DNA from: Gonium pectorale
Lineage: Eukaryota; Chlorophyta; Chlorophyceae; Chlamydomonadales; Volvocaceae
DNA: 15,653 nt
Direction: 5' to 3'
Assembly (NCBI GenBank): GCA_001584585.1
Contig: LSYV01000015.1
Coordinates: forward strand, 1,561,828-1,577,480
In this document: piece after piece, positions 1-10,800 of the stretch
How the letters are laid out: each line of letters opens with the position of its first letter
Numbering within the stretch: position 1 is the stretch's first letter
Notes under the pieces: model-generated
Told to the model about the DNA's origin: nothing
Databases searched by the model: none
The model's input: only the letters and a program-made list of their open reading frames with translations
Translations under genes and position numbers: made by a program

Positions 1-17
1 GGGGGNGGGGGGGGGGA
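1..17. other. Homopolymer G run with an ambiguous base
   Basis: The window opens with a run of G interrupted by one N at position 6. This is typical of a contig edge or a poorly resolved homopolymer. Sequence next to it should be treated as low quality. Confidence 0.7.
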
Positions 18-69
18 AGGGGCAGCTCCAAGGCTGCGTGGGGCACAAAACCCTAGACGGCCCGGTCTG

Positions 70-619
70 TCACCGCAGCCGCAGCGGCCAGCGGCCCCAC
101 TCTCGCTGGTAGGGCACTACAAAAGATCTGCACCCCTGTCCGCCGAAACTACCCGGCCAGCCTCCCAACGCCGCGCTGCTCACAGCCTCGAGCCAGCCCC
201 GCCCCCGGGCCAGCGCTCCCCCAAACCAACCAACCAACCGCCACAGCTGTTACCCTCTCCGCCTACACTTCAGGCGCCGTAAAAGTCCGCGCCCGCGCAG
301 CCCCGAAGCTCCAAACGTCGTCTCCTCACATCTGCAACTCCTGCAGTTGAAGCCGCAGGCTGTTGGCGGCGTCCCGCAGCTCCTGCTTGCTGCGCACGTC
401 CTCGCGCACTCGCGGCCGGGTGGACGGGTCGGGCCACACCTGTGGCGGGGTCCAGGGGGTTGCATCGTGATCGGGATGGGGCTTGGACCACTTCAAGTCG
501 GGGAACGTGGAGCAGGAGGAGGTAGACGACATGTTGCGGGCGGTGAGGTGGTGTGGGGCGGTGGGGCCGGGGCAGGCAGGACCAGGGGCCGCGTGGAGCT
601 TGTGGGGTCGAGGGGCCAT
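70..619 (-). CDS. Small uncharacterised protein, two exons (about 115 aa)
   Basis: I do not recognise this protein. The first exon runs from an ATG at 619 down to 330. It ends in AT followed by GTGAGG, a good donor. The proposed second exon runs from 127 to a TGA at 70-72 and restores phase exactly (AT+A gives Ile). It adds a tail starting SFVVPYQREWG and rich in Trp and Arg. The first 29 residues are rich in Pro, Ala, His and Arg and could be a leader. A second in-frame ATG at 532 would give an 86-residue protein starting MSSTSSCSTFPDLKWSKP. The middle is Pro/Trp-rich, and residues around RSKQELRDAANSLRLQLQEL form a short amphipathic helix. If the intron is retained, translation stops right after the helix (97 aa). 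No TGTAA lies downstream within the window, so the transcript end is probably outside it. The first exon is fairly secure; the second is inferred. Confidence 0.55.
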
Positions 620-696
620 GCATCTGCCTCTAGCCCCGCCCGCCCGCCTGACGCAGCCAGTCGGGCCGGGGCCACGGTTGCGGGCTGAGGGTCGGT

Positions 697-704
697 CTTT
701 TAAA
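697..704 (-). promoter_or_regulatory. TATA-like box of the small minus-strand gene
   Basis: The minus strand reads TTTAAAAG about 80 bp upstream of the ATG at 619. In this GC-rich setting such an A/T octamer at that distance is a reasonable core promoter element. It would place the transcript start near 670. Inferred from position and composition only. Confidence 0.4.
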
Positions 705-784
705 GGCTTTTATGCCGGATCGGGATGAGCGACGGGCTTGCAGCACCATGTGTGAAGATGAATACCACGTTTTTGAGTGCAGTA

Positions 785-835
785 CTTACGATAGGTACGT
801 GGTGGTACGATAGGTACGATAGGTACGATAGGTAC
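785..835. repeat. 9-bp tandem repeat (GTACGATAG)n
   Basis: Three perfect tandem copies of GTACGATAG start at 805, followed by a partial copy to 835. A degenerate copy lies just upstream at 785-798. The array is in the spacer, about 80-100 bp upstream of the TATA-like box of the small minus-strand gene. Confidence 0.85.
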
Positions 836-904
836 TTACGAAGACGAGTACGGAATTTCGCGCGCTTGTCATAATATGATGCGGTTTTGGGCTGACATTG
901 ACCC

Positions 905-939
905 TTACAAGGTCGGTGCATTCCGTGCCTCTGTTTACA
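905..939 (-). terminator. Poly(A) signals (TGTAA, two copies) of the large minus-strand gene
   Basis: The minus strand carries TGTAA at 939-935 and again at 909-905, about 140-170 bp past the proposed stop codon at 1076. TGTAA is the standard poly(A) signal of Chlamydomonas and its relatives. Their position supports the end of the large gene being in this spacer. Confidence 0.6.
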
Positions 940-1075
940 AAAACCGCAAACGTGTCATGTGTTAAGTTGCGCTTGTCTTTTCGGGTTCTGAGCCCTACAG
1001 CTAACCAGACCTCTTAAGGGTGTTTTCACCCTCTCTGCTATGGCGGGTCGGGACCCAATCGGCTCGTGTGGCCTG

Positions 1076-4000
1076 CTACCCCTCTCTGGGGAAGCCTGTC
1101 ATCTGTAATCACCACCAAGGTGCGACGCACGGCTGCCACACGCCACAACGGCCGCTAACAGCCCAGCCCCACCCTGGCCCGACGGCGCGTGCGCGCCCGC
1201 CCCACCCTCGCCTTGCTGCCCCCTCCCCGCGTGGTGCTGCGGCACCCACCCGCGCGAGGGCTCTCTCCAGGACTTGGCGCCCCCGGTGGCGCTCGTAGTA
1301 CTCGTTGAAGGGGGAGAGGTCCGCCAGCAGGACCTGGACGGGCAGGGGCGGGAGGGGCAGGCGAGAGGGGCCATGGTGGGGGACAGGACTGCAGCTGGGC
1401 GGTGGCTCCTTGCGAGCACGGGACACGTGCCGGCCAGGGGTGTGTTGCCTTCAAGAGTTTATGACAGAGGACATGTGCAAGGAAGGTTACGATCTGTGGG
1501 GGGGTAAAGGGTCTGGCCACCCGGCAAGGTCTGCAGGTGGTGGCGGCGCCCATCGCCGGTGTGCGGTGGGGTTTCGCCCGTTGGCCGCGTGCAGAGCTCC
1601 CGCGTGCCTAGAGGAGGGCCAGCTGGCCCCTTGCGCGCGGGCTGGGAGGAGGGCCCAGGCGGCGCAAATCGCAGGGGGGCCGCATCAAACGTGCCGCCCC
1701 CGGAGCACGTGTCCTCGACACCGGACACCTGCTTCATTCCAAACCGGCCAACCCCCAGCGGCCCATCCGTCGTACCAATCCGCTCGCTCTCCTCCGGCGC
1801 TGGCTTCGGCTTCATGAGCGGAAGCGCCCCACCCTCGCACTGGCCCGTACCCGCCTCCCGCCGATCCTTTCGTTCGCCTGCGCAGGCCCACAATCCCCCA
1901 CCTGCAACCTTCGAAGGTAAGCCGTAGGGCTGCTCGCTTGTCGCTGACGTCGAAGTTTCGCAGGTCGACTACAACTCCGCCAAGACCGCCATTACTCCTG
2001 CTATTGAATATGTGATACGGTACCGGCAATGAGACCCGTTTCCCTTCTTCATTACCCCCACCTGCTGGCACCGCGGGCTGCCCATGGCCCGCCTGTCCCG
2101 GAGTTCCTCAAAGATGGCCACCACCGCATCCTCGTTCCCCGCGCGGCAGCCGCTGGTGGAGGGCGGCCATCCGGACTTGGTCGCGGCCACGAGGGCCTCC
2201 AGCCTGCACTTCGGCAGCAGCCAGCGCAACACACGGAGCAGGTTGTACCTGCGGAGTATCGGGGATGGGCAGGGTCGGATTGGGTTGGGTTGGGTTACTT
2301 ATACTTGCATCGTGTAGGGTGCAATACCGGTAGTTCGGAGAGGCGAGGGACGGATGCTGCGGCGCAAAGCTGGGCGCTGCATAATCAAAGTGTGGAGGGG
2401 ACGGGAGGCGGGGGAGGAAAGGAGGCGGGTGGGGTGTGCGAGGCAGGATGTGCGCGGGTTGCCCGAACCCGGGCCAAGCGCCTTGACAGGCGAATGAGCA
2501 GGGGGGCCGGGTCTGGGTTCTGGATTTTGGATTCTGTGCCCTCAGGTGTGGGAGGCACGCGTGCGCACGCAGCGCCGAGACCACCGCATTCTTTCAGCAC
2601 TCGCAGAGGGCAAAGGGGAGCGCTCAACTGCGTGGCGTGGCGTGAAGGACCCATCAGGTGACTACCTTCCCTGCGCTCACACTCAAACTTTCGCCCTGAC
2701 AAGGCATCAAGCAGGCTTCCTTGGGGAGGGCAGGGTGCGCGCCTAAGCCCCCTGCGCCGCCGGCAATTACAGCTCCGCAGCCGCAGCCGCAGCCGCACCC
2801 GCGCCCGATGCTACCGCCAGCCTGCATTCCACCTACGGACCCATGGCAGCAAGCCCCGCCCCGTCCCACACGACACCGCCACCCCCTCCCCCCTCTTCAG
2901 CTGCCCTCACGGACCGATGCCGCACCCAAACCACCGGCCCCCCGCGCCCATCCCCTCCGCCCGCCTCCCATCCTCCACCCTACCCTACCTCACCCTCTCC
3001 CACCTTGCCACCCTCCCATCGACCCGCCCCGCACCTGCAGCACGTGTGCAGCGCCGTGTCCAGCCACTGCACGTCCTGCTGCAGCAGCAGGTCGTGCACC
3101 GCGACGGGGTCCCGCCGCTGGCACGCCTCAAACAGCGACTGAAACACCTCCACCACGCGCGCCTCCACATCCGCCTTCTTCTCCTCCCACGCTGGCGAGC
3201 CGGGGCCCTGCGGCGGCGCCGGCGCCGCCGCCGCGCCGACACCGCCGCCGCTGGCGGCGGCTGTGCTGGTGAGCCCCAGGAGCTCGGCCGCAGCGTTGAG
3301 GATGATGTTGAGGACGCCGAGGCCCGCGTCGTTGCCGTCGCGCAGTCGCCGCAGGCGCGCCAGGTCCAGCTGCCCGTCGGCTCCGCACATGTCCTGTCCG
3401 GGAAGGCACCCAAAGGGCCAGCGGCGAGGCAATACGCTCCAGGGCACGTGGTGTGGGGGAAGGAGCGGAGCCCGGGACGCGCGGCTGTGGCAGGCACAAC
3501 CCCAAGAGATGAACAGGCATACGGAAAGCTCCCAACCCACCCTTCTGCTTCCCACGGTTCGGGGGGGCGGGCGAGCGTTGCATCCCTACGAATCGCCCTG
3601 CGGTAATGATGACTTGGGACAACCATCCGGCAGCCCTCTTCATTTTCCCACGCCACGCCCCACGCCCTGCTTCCCGCGTCCAGTGTCGTACGCACATGTT
3701 GCAGGAACATACTCCAGGCCCTGCTGCCGCTGCCCGACCTCAGACACACCGACACATAGTCGATGGCCAGCCGCGCGTCACTTCGCGCCCGCTCGCGGTC
3801 GGGCCCTGCCTCCTCCTGCACCGCCCCCATGCGGCCGTCCGGCCCCTCGACCTCGGGGCCATCGGCCAGCCGTCGCCGCGCGCCGCCGCCGCTGGCGGCG
3901 CGGCTGCCAGCGCTCCCGCCGGCGGAAGCTCCCGAGTCGCCTGCAGCTGCCGCAGCGCCGCTGCCCATGCTTTCGTTGCCATCAGCCGAGGCGGAGGCAG

Positions 4001-6989
4001 CGGAGGCCGAGGCGTCGGCTGCGTCGGCGGGGGGACGGCTGTCACGCGCTGCCAGGCCCCGCTTGTCGCCGGCGGCGATGGCGATGGCCTGCGCGCCGCT
4101 CCCGCCCGCCGCCGCTGCCGCGGCGTCGGCAACGGAGGCAGCCCCCTGGCCGCCCCTGCGCTTCGAGTGCGGCGCATCCGCTTGCCCCCCGGGGGGGTGG
4201 GCGGTGTACCTGGGCGCGCAGGGACGGGCGGCGGGCAGGAGGGCGGTCAACACGGCCATCCTGTACCCCCGCGTACGGCAATGGCCGCCGCCGCCGCTGC
4301 CTCCTCACCTCCAGCCCGCCCGCCCGCATGCCTCGCACCGGCGATCCCGGCCCCCACCGCCCCTGCCCTCACCATGCCGGCCAGGTGGTTCCGAAGAGCA
4401 TCTCCACCGTCTGACCCGAGGCGTCGTGGTCGATGCATATGTGGTACAGCGCCCCGCACCCCTCGTGCATGCCCACCGTTTCCCGCTTCCGGGTACCCTT
4501 CCCCTTTGCGTCCTTCTTTGGGCCGGGCGGCCGCGGTGGCGCTGCGGCGACGCAGAACATGGGGAACACCTGCAGGAGCGGAGATTGGGGCAGAGGTTTG
4601 GAAGATGTCAACGGGATGGGCGCCAGCATAATTCGCCCGTCGGGGGTTAGAGGGTTGGAAGGCATTCACAGTCGTCGTGGGAAGGGGCGGGTCGCTTGTC
4701 TGCGCGGCAGCACTGTCGGCTGCGTCGCGCCCCGGCATCACACAGGCACGCGTCGTGTCGGGGCGCCGCAGCTCTGTGGGGCAGCGCCAAGGGTGAGCGC
4801 TGTGAGTGCGAGGGACGACAGCGCACCACGGCTTGGGGCGGAACACAACAACACCGGGCGGCTGAATGGAGGCAGCCCCCTCCCTCCATGCTCCGGCCCG
4901 GGGCTGCCTGTGCAACCAGCAGTGCGCCCCCACACCAAACCCACCCACATTTCCCTACTTCACTGCCCCACTCCCCTCTCCCGGCGCCGCGCCGGACGGC
5001 CTACGGCAGCCCACCTTGTGCACAGAATGCGTGTCCTGCGGGTGCTGCGTCCTGCATTTGTTCTTCTTGTTGCTGAGGCCGTGGTGCTGCAGGCAGTGCG
5101 TGCTGACCTCCGAGTCCACCAGGTACCAGCAGCCCGCAGCGAAGGGCCGCCCACGGCCCACCTCCAGGGCCACAGCTGACGATGACGCCGACGAAGCTGA
5201 CGAAGCCGACGCCATGGTGGCGGAAGGGGCGCCGCCGGCCGCGGGCCAGACGGGCGCGGATGCTGCCGCTGCCGCGTGCCTCGCCTCGTGTCCTGCCAGG
5301 GGCCCGGCCTCCGGCTGAGGTTGGCTGATCTGCAGGAAGGCGGCCTTTGTGTAGCCGCCGCTCTGTGGGGGATAGAAGAGGCGGGCGGGGGGGATGGGGG
5401 TCGAGGAAGGCCGGAACTTCACAACAGAGCGGATGTGAAGTGTCCGCGAGCGTTCCCTTGCCTTCCTGTTATCCAGCCGGGAGCGGGGCCAGGTGCGTGA
5501 GGCGGAGTAGCTGTAGCTGTACAAGGGGAAGGGTGGCGAGGCGGAACACGTCCCTACGCTTCCCGAGTCGACAGTTGGGCCCAGCAGGCGCCGGGGGGCA
5601 GTTGGCCTGGAGCCACCCTCGTACAGCCTGCGGAGGCAAGGAGCGTACGGCCATGTGGCAGCTTCCATGGACTTGGGGTGGTCGTGCACGAACCGCCATG
5701 GAGTTCGGTTTGACGTTCAGAGTCAAGGACGCCAGACTGCAGATGTTGTAACTGTTCCGTCCCGGCGCACCTGCTCCATAAAGTGGTATCGCTCCAGCTC
5801 TTGAGGCCCCAGGAACGACTGCCGCGGCAGAGAGTCGGGCGCCGATCCGCCGGACCCCGCCGCGCGCGGCGCCCACAGCTTCTGGAGGTCCTCGTGCGGA
5901 AGGCGCGAGTGTACACGCGCGAGGCGGCACCCGCCGGCGCGCATATCCTCCGCTGCTGCGGCCAACGATCGCCACGCGTCGACGCTGGGCATGTAGCCAA
6001 CCAGCGACGTCGCTGCCGCTGTGGCCGGCGGCTGGTCGCCACCGCCGCCAAGGCCGTGGCTGAAGGCAACAGTGACGTCACCATCGCCACCGCTGAGCAG
6101 CGACAGGAGACGCAGGAAGGTGCCGTCCAGCGGGAAGGCATCTGGTGCGGGCAGCATCGCCAGCAGCGCCGTCGCCGAACCCACCGGGCTCACCGCAGGC
6201 AACACCGCCGCCGCCACCGCCGCCGCCGCCGCCGCCACCACCGCGGCCGCCGCCGCCGCCTCGGGTGCCGCTGGTCCGGCGTTTGTGGCAGGGCTGGCCT
6301 CGAGGCCCCATAGCAGCAGCGAGTCCACGTAGCCCGGCTGCTGTGGCGGGCCCGGCTGTTGCAGGGGCAGCACGCCATGGTGCGGCGACCCGGGCCTATC
6401 TAGCGAGTCTGACGCCGTCAGCATCCCAACGAACCCCGCATCCTGCGGCAATGGGTCTGGCCCATCTCCTTGGGGTTCGATGAAGTCCGGCAAGCCAAAT
6501 GTCGGCAGGCAGCTGTTGGCCAGCCCTCCGCCGTTGTCGTTGCCGTGGGAAAGGTCGGAGGGCGGTGCGACCGCGTGCTGCACCTGATGGACCTGATGCA
6601 GAGGTGTTGGGGGGCCTGAACCGGGGAAGGGCCCGGAGGCTTCGCACGCCGCTCGCTGCCCGTGCCCGTGCTCCTGCCCCTGCCCTGACGGGCCATCAAC
6701 ACCCGCAGTTCCATCGCCGGGCTCCTGCGACAGACGTCCCAGATTTTGTCCCAGATCCTGTCCCAGATCCCGGGCCCAGTCATCAAGAATCGTGTTGTCG
6801 AACGGACTACCGCCATCAGCATCCTGGCTCAGCGGGTAAGAACGCTCCGACCCCAAGCCTGCGAAGCACAAGAGTGACAGCGCATGAGCTGACCGTGCAC
6901 TCCATGCGAGGCGGGTATGCGCAACGACGGGCTCTCCTCATCCCGAGATGGGACCGTCCCGAGTTACCTCCAAGTTCCACGGCGCTCAT
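1076..6989 (-). CDS. Large uncharacterised protein with Cys/His-rich centre and ankyrin-like C-terminus (about 956 aa)
   Basis: Proposed exons (minus strand): 6989-6968, 6858-5771, 5362-5015, 4569-4373, 4209-3696, 3393-3035, 2248-2062, 1493-1449, 1333-1250, 1102-1076. Phases match at every junction. Exon 1 is only 22 bp (MSAVELG). Residues 1-330 are mostly low-complexity: a DLGQ repeat at 38-48, Pro/Gln/Gly stretches and a poly-Ala tract near 204-226. Residues 448-534 hold many Cys and His (448, 460, 473, 492, 524, 531; His 459, 463, 464, 477, 482, 485, 529, 534) and a basic patch at 504-516; metal binding is possible but no named finger fits. Exon 5 is Ala/Ser/Gly-rich linker until about 695. 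Residues 795-948 are helical; 815-895 resemble two or three degenerate ankyrin repeats (for example ALHTCCRYNLLRVLRWLL). Exon 8 needs a GC donor. The C-terminus is uncertain: without the last intron, translation runs to a stop at 1109 instead. Function unknown; a scaffold or regulatory role is only a guess. Confidence 0.65.
2280..2296. repeat. Short (TTGGG)n repeat inside an intron
   Basis: Three TTGGG units and a trailing TT lie in intron 6 of the large minus-strand gene, about 30 bp from its acceptor on the minus strand. There the run reads CCCAA and may simply serve as part of the pyrimidine-rich region. Confidence 0.6.
6203..6260. repeat. GCC/GGC triplet repeat encoding a poly-Ala tract
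   Basis: A nearly pure GCC triplet run lies in exon 2 of the large minus-strand gene. On the minus strand it encodes Ala with a few Val residues. Such triplet runs are prone to slippage, so the Ala count may vary between strains. Confidence 0.8.
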
Positions 6990-7859
6990 TTGTCAATAAG
7001 TTACGGCGTCCAATGCTAGTCAGAGGAGCGGCAACTACACGATACACTGCTTGCGAAGCGGCTTGGGCGCGAGCCTGCTTCCGCTTTGTTGTCGCGTGTC
7101 ATGCCAAATCGTGGCCAAGCATGCCACTTGTCCGTATGCACTGTGAGAGAGAGAAGTTTGCCACAGGGCTGCACTCTACAGTTGTGTAGGTTGTGTTGGT
7201 TAGCCCCTCTACACTATAGGCTGTTAGGCTCACAGGATAGACTTGTCGCACAGACAGGGATTACCCGGAATCAAATGACAATTGGCGATAGCATTCTAAG
7301 TGCGGGCTTTTCCCCGTTCTTTACCCCCCCCCCCCGCCCCAGCTCTCCCCTACCTTCCCGTGCCCCAGGCGGCACTTGTCTCCACGCCCCGCGATCCCTA
7401 GTGTTTGCACTTGCGTACTTGAACTGCTTTGCTCTTCTGGCCTCCCTGTTGGTGACATCGATCCAGCCAGCCGTACGACTCCCAGCCGTACCGTGTGCTC
7501 AGCTCAGCGCCCCATCCCCGCATCCCGTTCATGCGCATGCTGGATGCCTTGCTCCTTGCAATAGCGGAACTGAGTTGTAAGGGCGCTAGGCTTAAGGTTG
7601 CGAACAATCCCCAAAAGGTTCTCCGTAGCGTGGAGGATGCGTCATCCCTGCATCGCCGTAAGCTTAGCCGCATAAGGTTATGCGTGCGCCTTGCTTGTGT
7701 GGCGAGGCAGCCGACACGGCGGGCGCGCGCTTGTGGGCCCGTCGAGGTCTGCTGCATGCCCATCGCAGCGCCACGAGCACCTGCCCTAAAGCCACGAGCC
7801 GGCTTTGCCGTCGCCAGCAGCTGCCAGCAACTACAGCCAGGCCAGGGGCGCCAGCCCTT
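6990..7859. promoter_or_regulatory. Divergent upstream region between the large gene and the TatD gene
   Basis: About 870 bp separate the two divergent start codons. The region is less GC-rich than its flanks and contains a run of 12 C at 7324-7335. I see no convincing TATA box for either gene. Part of it (7680-7859) could be coding if the TatD protein starts at the upstream in-frame ATG. Both promoters must lie here if the gene models are right. Confidence 0.5.
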
Positions 7860-10800
7860 ATGGCGGGCTGCTCGGAGAACATGGACGCGTCGATCCTGGA
7901 ACGATTCGGTATCGGCGACGCTCACTGCCACCCACAGGTGTGTGCCCCCACGTGGCGTCACCCCGTGGCCCCCTCACTGCTCTCAAGCGTCCCCCCCATT
8001 CGAACTTCCACACCTGGGAAATCTTGCTGCCGGCCACTCACCTTACCCCACCCCGTGCATGACGTATATGCAACACGCTCGGCACGACAGCACTTGCATA
8101 TTGGTCAAACTCCATTCTCCCGCCCTGGTCGTCACGGTGGTGGTCCCCGACCCTGACCAGGATGACCGGGGGGACGCGGCCGCCAAGGTGCTCGCCCTGC
8201 GTGCCCCCGTGCTGGCGGTGATGGGCACGCGGCTGGAGGACTGGGCCGCGGTGGAGCAGCTGGCCAGGAGCGCACCGGCCAAGGCGAGGAGCGGCCAGCG
8301 CGGGGGAAGGGAACATGGCACCTGAGGGTAGGGGCAGGGCAGGGCAGGGAGGGGAGGGGCGACAACGGAAGCCCGCCGCTCGTGCAACCCCCGTAGCACG
8401 TGCACGCCCGCCCCCGTGGGCTCGGCGGAGGCGCCTTCCTGACGCAACGCCCCCCTCCGCGGGGGGGGGCACTGGAGCCACCGATCCATCCTGGCAGTGT
8501 CTGCGGAGCACTGCCCCCATCCAGCCCGCTAGCCCGCTCTAGTGGCGGCTGGGCTGGTACCTGGTAGTAGTAGCCTGGTGCCAGGCTTCATTTAACTAGT
8601 GACAGGACGGAGGGGGCCAGCACACCGTGGGGCCGCGAGCGAGCTGGGCGGTAGGCAAAGGCGGCCTAAGGGTGCACGCACGCCCAGCGCCAGTGCGCCT
8701 CCGCTTACCTCCACCCCAGCACACAATCCCACGCGTCGACTCTCCCGCCGCCCCAACCTCCACCCGCCTCAGGCTTGCTGCGAGCTGCAACCCTTCCGAC
8801 CCCACCGCCCCTCGCTCCGCCGCAGGTGATCCCCTGCTTCGGTGTGCACCCCTGGTTCGCGCACCGCCACGCGCTGCCGCCCGGCTCCGCCTCCGACCCG
8901 GCCTCCCTCCTGGACGCGCCCTCCAACGGCAAGGACCACCCCTCGCGCCACCCGGCGCTGCTGGAGCCGCCGCTGCCGGCCGCCGCCGAGCAGTGGATGC
9001 CGCGGCTGCGGGCGCTGCTTGAGGCGCGCCCCGAGGCGTGCGTGGGGGAGTTTGGGCTGGACCGGGCGGCGGTGGTGCCCGGCACGCGGCTGCAGGTGCG
9101 AAGAGGCATGGCGGCAGACATTGTGGCAGGGAGTCCGGAGCCGAGCGGGCGGGGGGAGCCGGGCCGAAGGGGTCGGCGAGGCGGAGGGGCGGACGCTCTT
9201 ATCCCTCCACCTCACACTCGCCGCAGCCCGCCGCTGGCCCGCGCATCATCACGCCCTCACCCTCTTGTCCCCGCTCTTTCGCTTTACGTCAGCATCCCCG
9301 TCCTCGACACCTAGCACACTCCCGTGTCCGTTTTCCCTCCCTGCGCCCCTCCCCCTTGCCGCCGCCGTCCCCGCCGCCGCCCTGCAGCCCTCCTGGCAGC
9401 ACCAGCTGGCGCTGACGGAGGCGCACCTGCGGCTGGCGGCGGAGCTGGGCCGCCCCGCGTCGCTGCACTGCGTGCAAGGCTACGGGCACCTGCAGGAGCT
9501 GCTGCGGAGGCTGGGGCCAGAGGGCTGCCCGCCCAAGATCATGCTGCACAGGTAGAGGGGGAGGTGGGGCAGGGGCAGAGGGGCGGCGGGGGGCTGCCCG
9601 CCCGAGACAAGACAGTGCTGTACAGGGTACCGGGTTTTAGGGTTCGGTTTTTCGGGCGGGGCCGGGGTCTTGAATTAGGGCACGGTGCTGGCGGTGGTCG
9701 GCAGGGGGCGCCGGCAGGAGCCATGTTTCTGGGGCAGGGTAAGGACTTCGGGAGAGGGTGGGGCAAAGGGGATTATGCTGCCCGGGAGCACTCAGGTGTG
9801 TGCTTCTACTCCTCACTCACCACTCCGAACCCCTCCCGCCTGACTGATCACCCCGGTCCGCGCTCGCCTGCACACGGCACCGCGCCCACGTTCGACAGCT
9901 ACGGCGGCAGTGTGGACCTTATAAAGGGCTTCACCAAGCTGCCCGGAGGGGTAGGCGAGCGCATTTACTTCAGGTGGGCCCCAGGTGCCGGCGTGCGCGT
10001 TTGGGGTCGGTCTCGAGTGGGCAAACATGCTGTTGCCGGGGCCCAGGGGCACTCACGCGTTGTCCCGGTGCCCACCGTTCATGTGCGCGTGTCAGGCGGG
10101 GAGGGGGGGTACGGGAATGGGTGACGAAACCGGTACCACACGGGCGAGGGCAGCTGCAGAGTTACAGGCTCTGGTAGCGAGCCGCCCAGCCCCGGCACCC
10201 GTCGCCCACCAATGCCGGCGCTGAAGCCAGCGAGCGCCTCGCAGGTCGCCACACCTGTAGCAGACTCCAGACTCCACCCCGCCTCCCATGTCGCCAGGCG
10301 TGCCCTCTTTCTCCCGTCTTGGCCACTTAGCACGCCCTTAAACTGCAGCACGTTACAGCGCCCGGCAGCCAACTTCATCGTCAGTCAGCCAGCGTTGCGC
10401 CCCACCGACGCACCGAGCACTAGGCGGACTGGCCTTCCAGCTCTCGCCACGCCGCCTCCCCCAGCTCGTCGTTGTTCATCCTCCTTTCCCCGCCGATCGG
10501 CCCCGTGACCCCCGCCCGCTCCTCCGTGCTCACCAGCCCCAGCCAGGGACGCAACGCCCAACGCCCCCCACCCCCCCGGGAGCCGCTGCCTGGCTTCCTC
10601 ATGTGCCGCTGGACGGCGACCCCCTCCCCTGCAGAGGCCGAGCCCACCAACCCCCTCTCCCCCTCCGGACTGAGCACCGGCAACGTCCCCTCCCTCCCCC
10701 ATCCCGCAGCTTCTCCTCCGTCATCAACGGCCGCGCCCGCGACAAGCTGCTGGAGCGGCTGGCGGCCGTCCCGCCGGACCGGGTGCTGCTGGAGAGCGAC

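Larger units (their letters stand above)
620..1075. other. Spacer between two minus-strand genes
   Basis: This spacer holds the promoter side of the small gene, a 9-bp tandem repeat and two TGTAA motifs of the large upstream gene. It is visibly richer in A/T than the genes on either side. No coding exon is supported here. Confidence 0.5.

Noticed and set aside
1494..1763. Extra exon in intron 7 of the large gene (VSGVEDTCSGGG frame)
   Set aside because: The acceptor and phase fit, but no in-phase donor leads on to exon 8, and the sequence is low-complexity.
3263..4650. Long plus-strand open frames (295-383 residues)
   Set aside because: They are antisense shadows of exons 5 and 6 of the large minus-strand gene, with Arg/Pro/Ala-rich noise composition.
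9974..10709. Additional exon or nested gene in the 736-bp intron 5 of the TatD gene
   Set aside because: Exons 5 and 6 join exactly at the conserved RIYFSFS segment, so no exon is missing. The open frames inside have no recognisable features.
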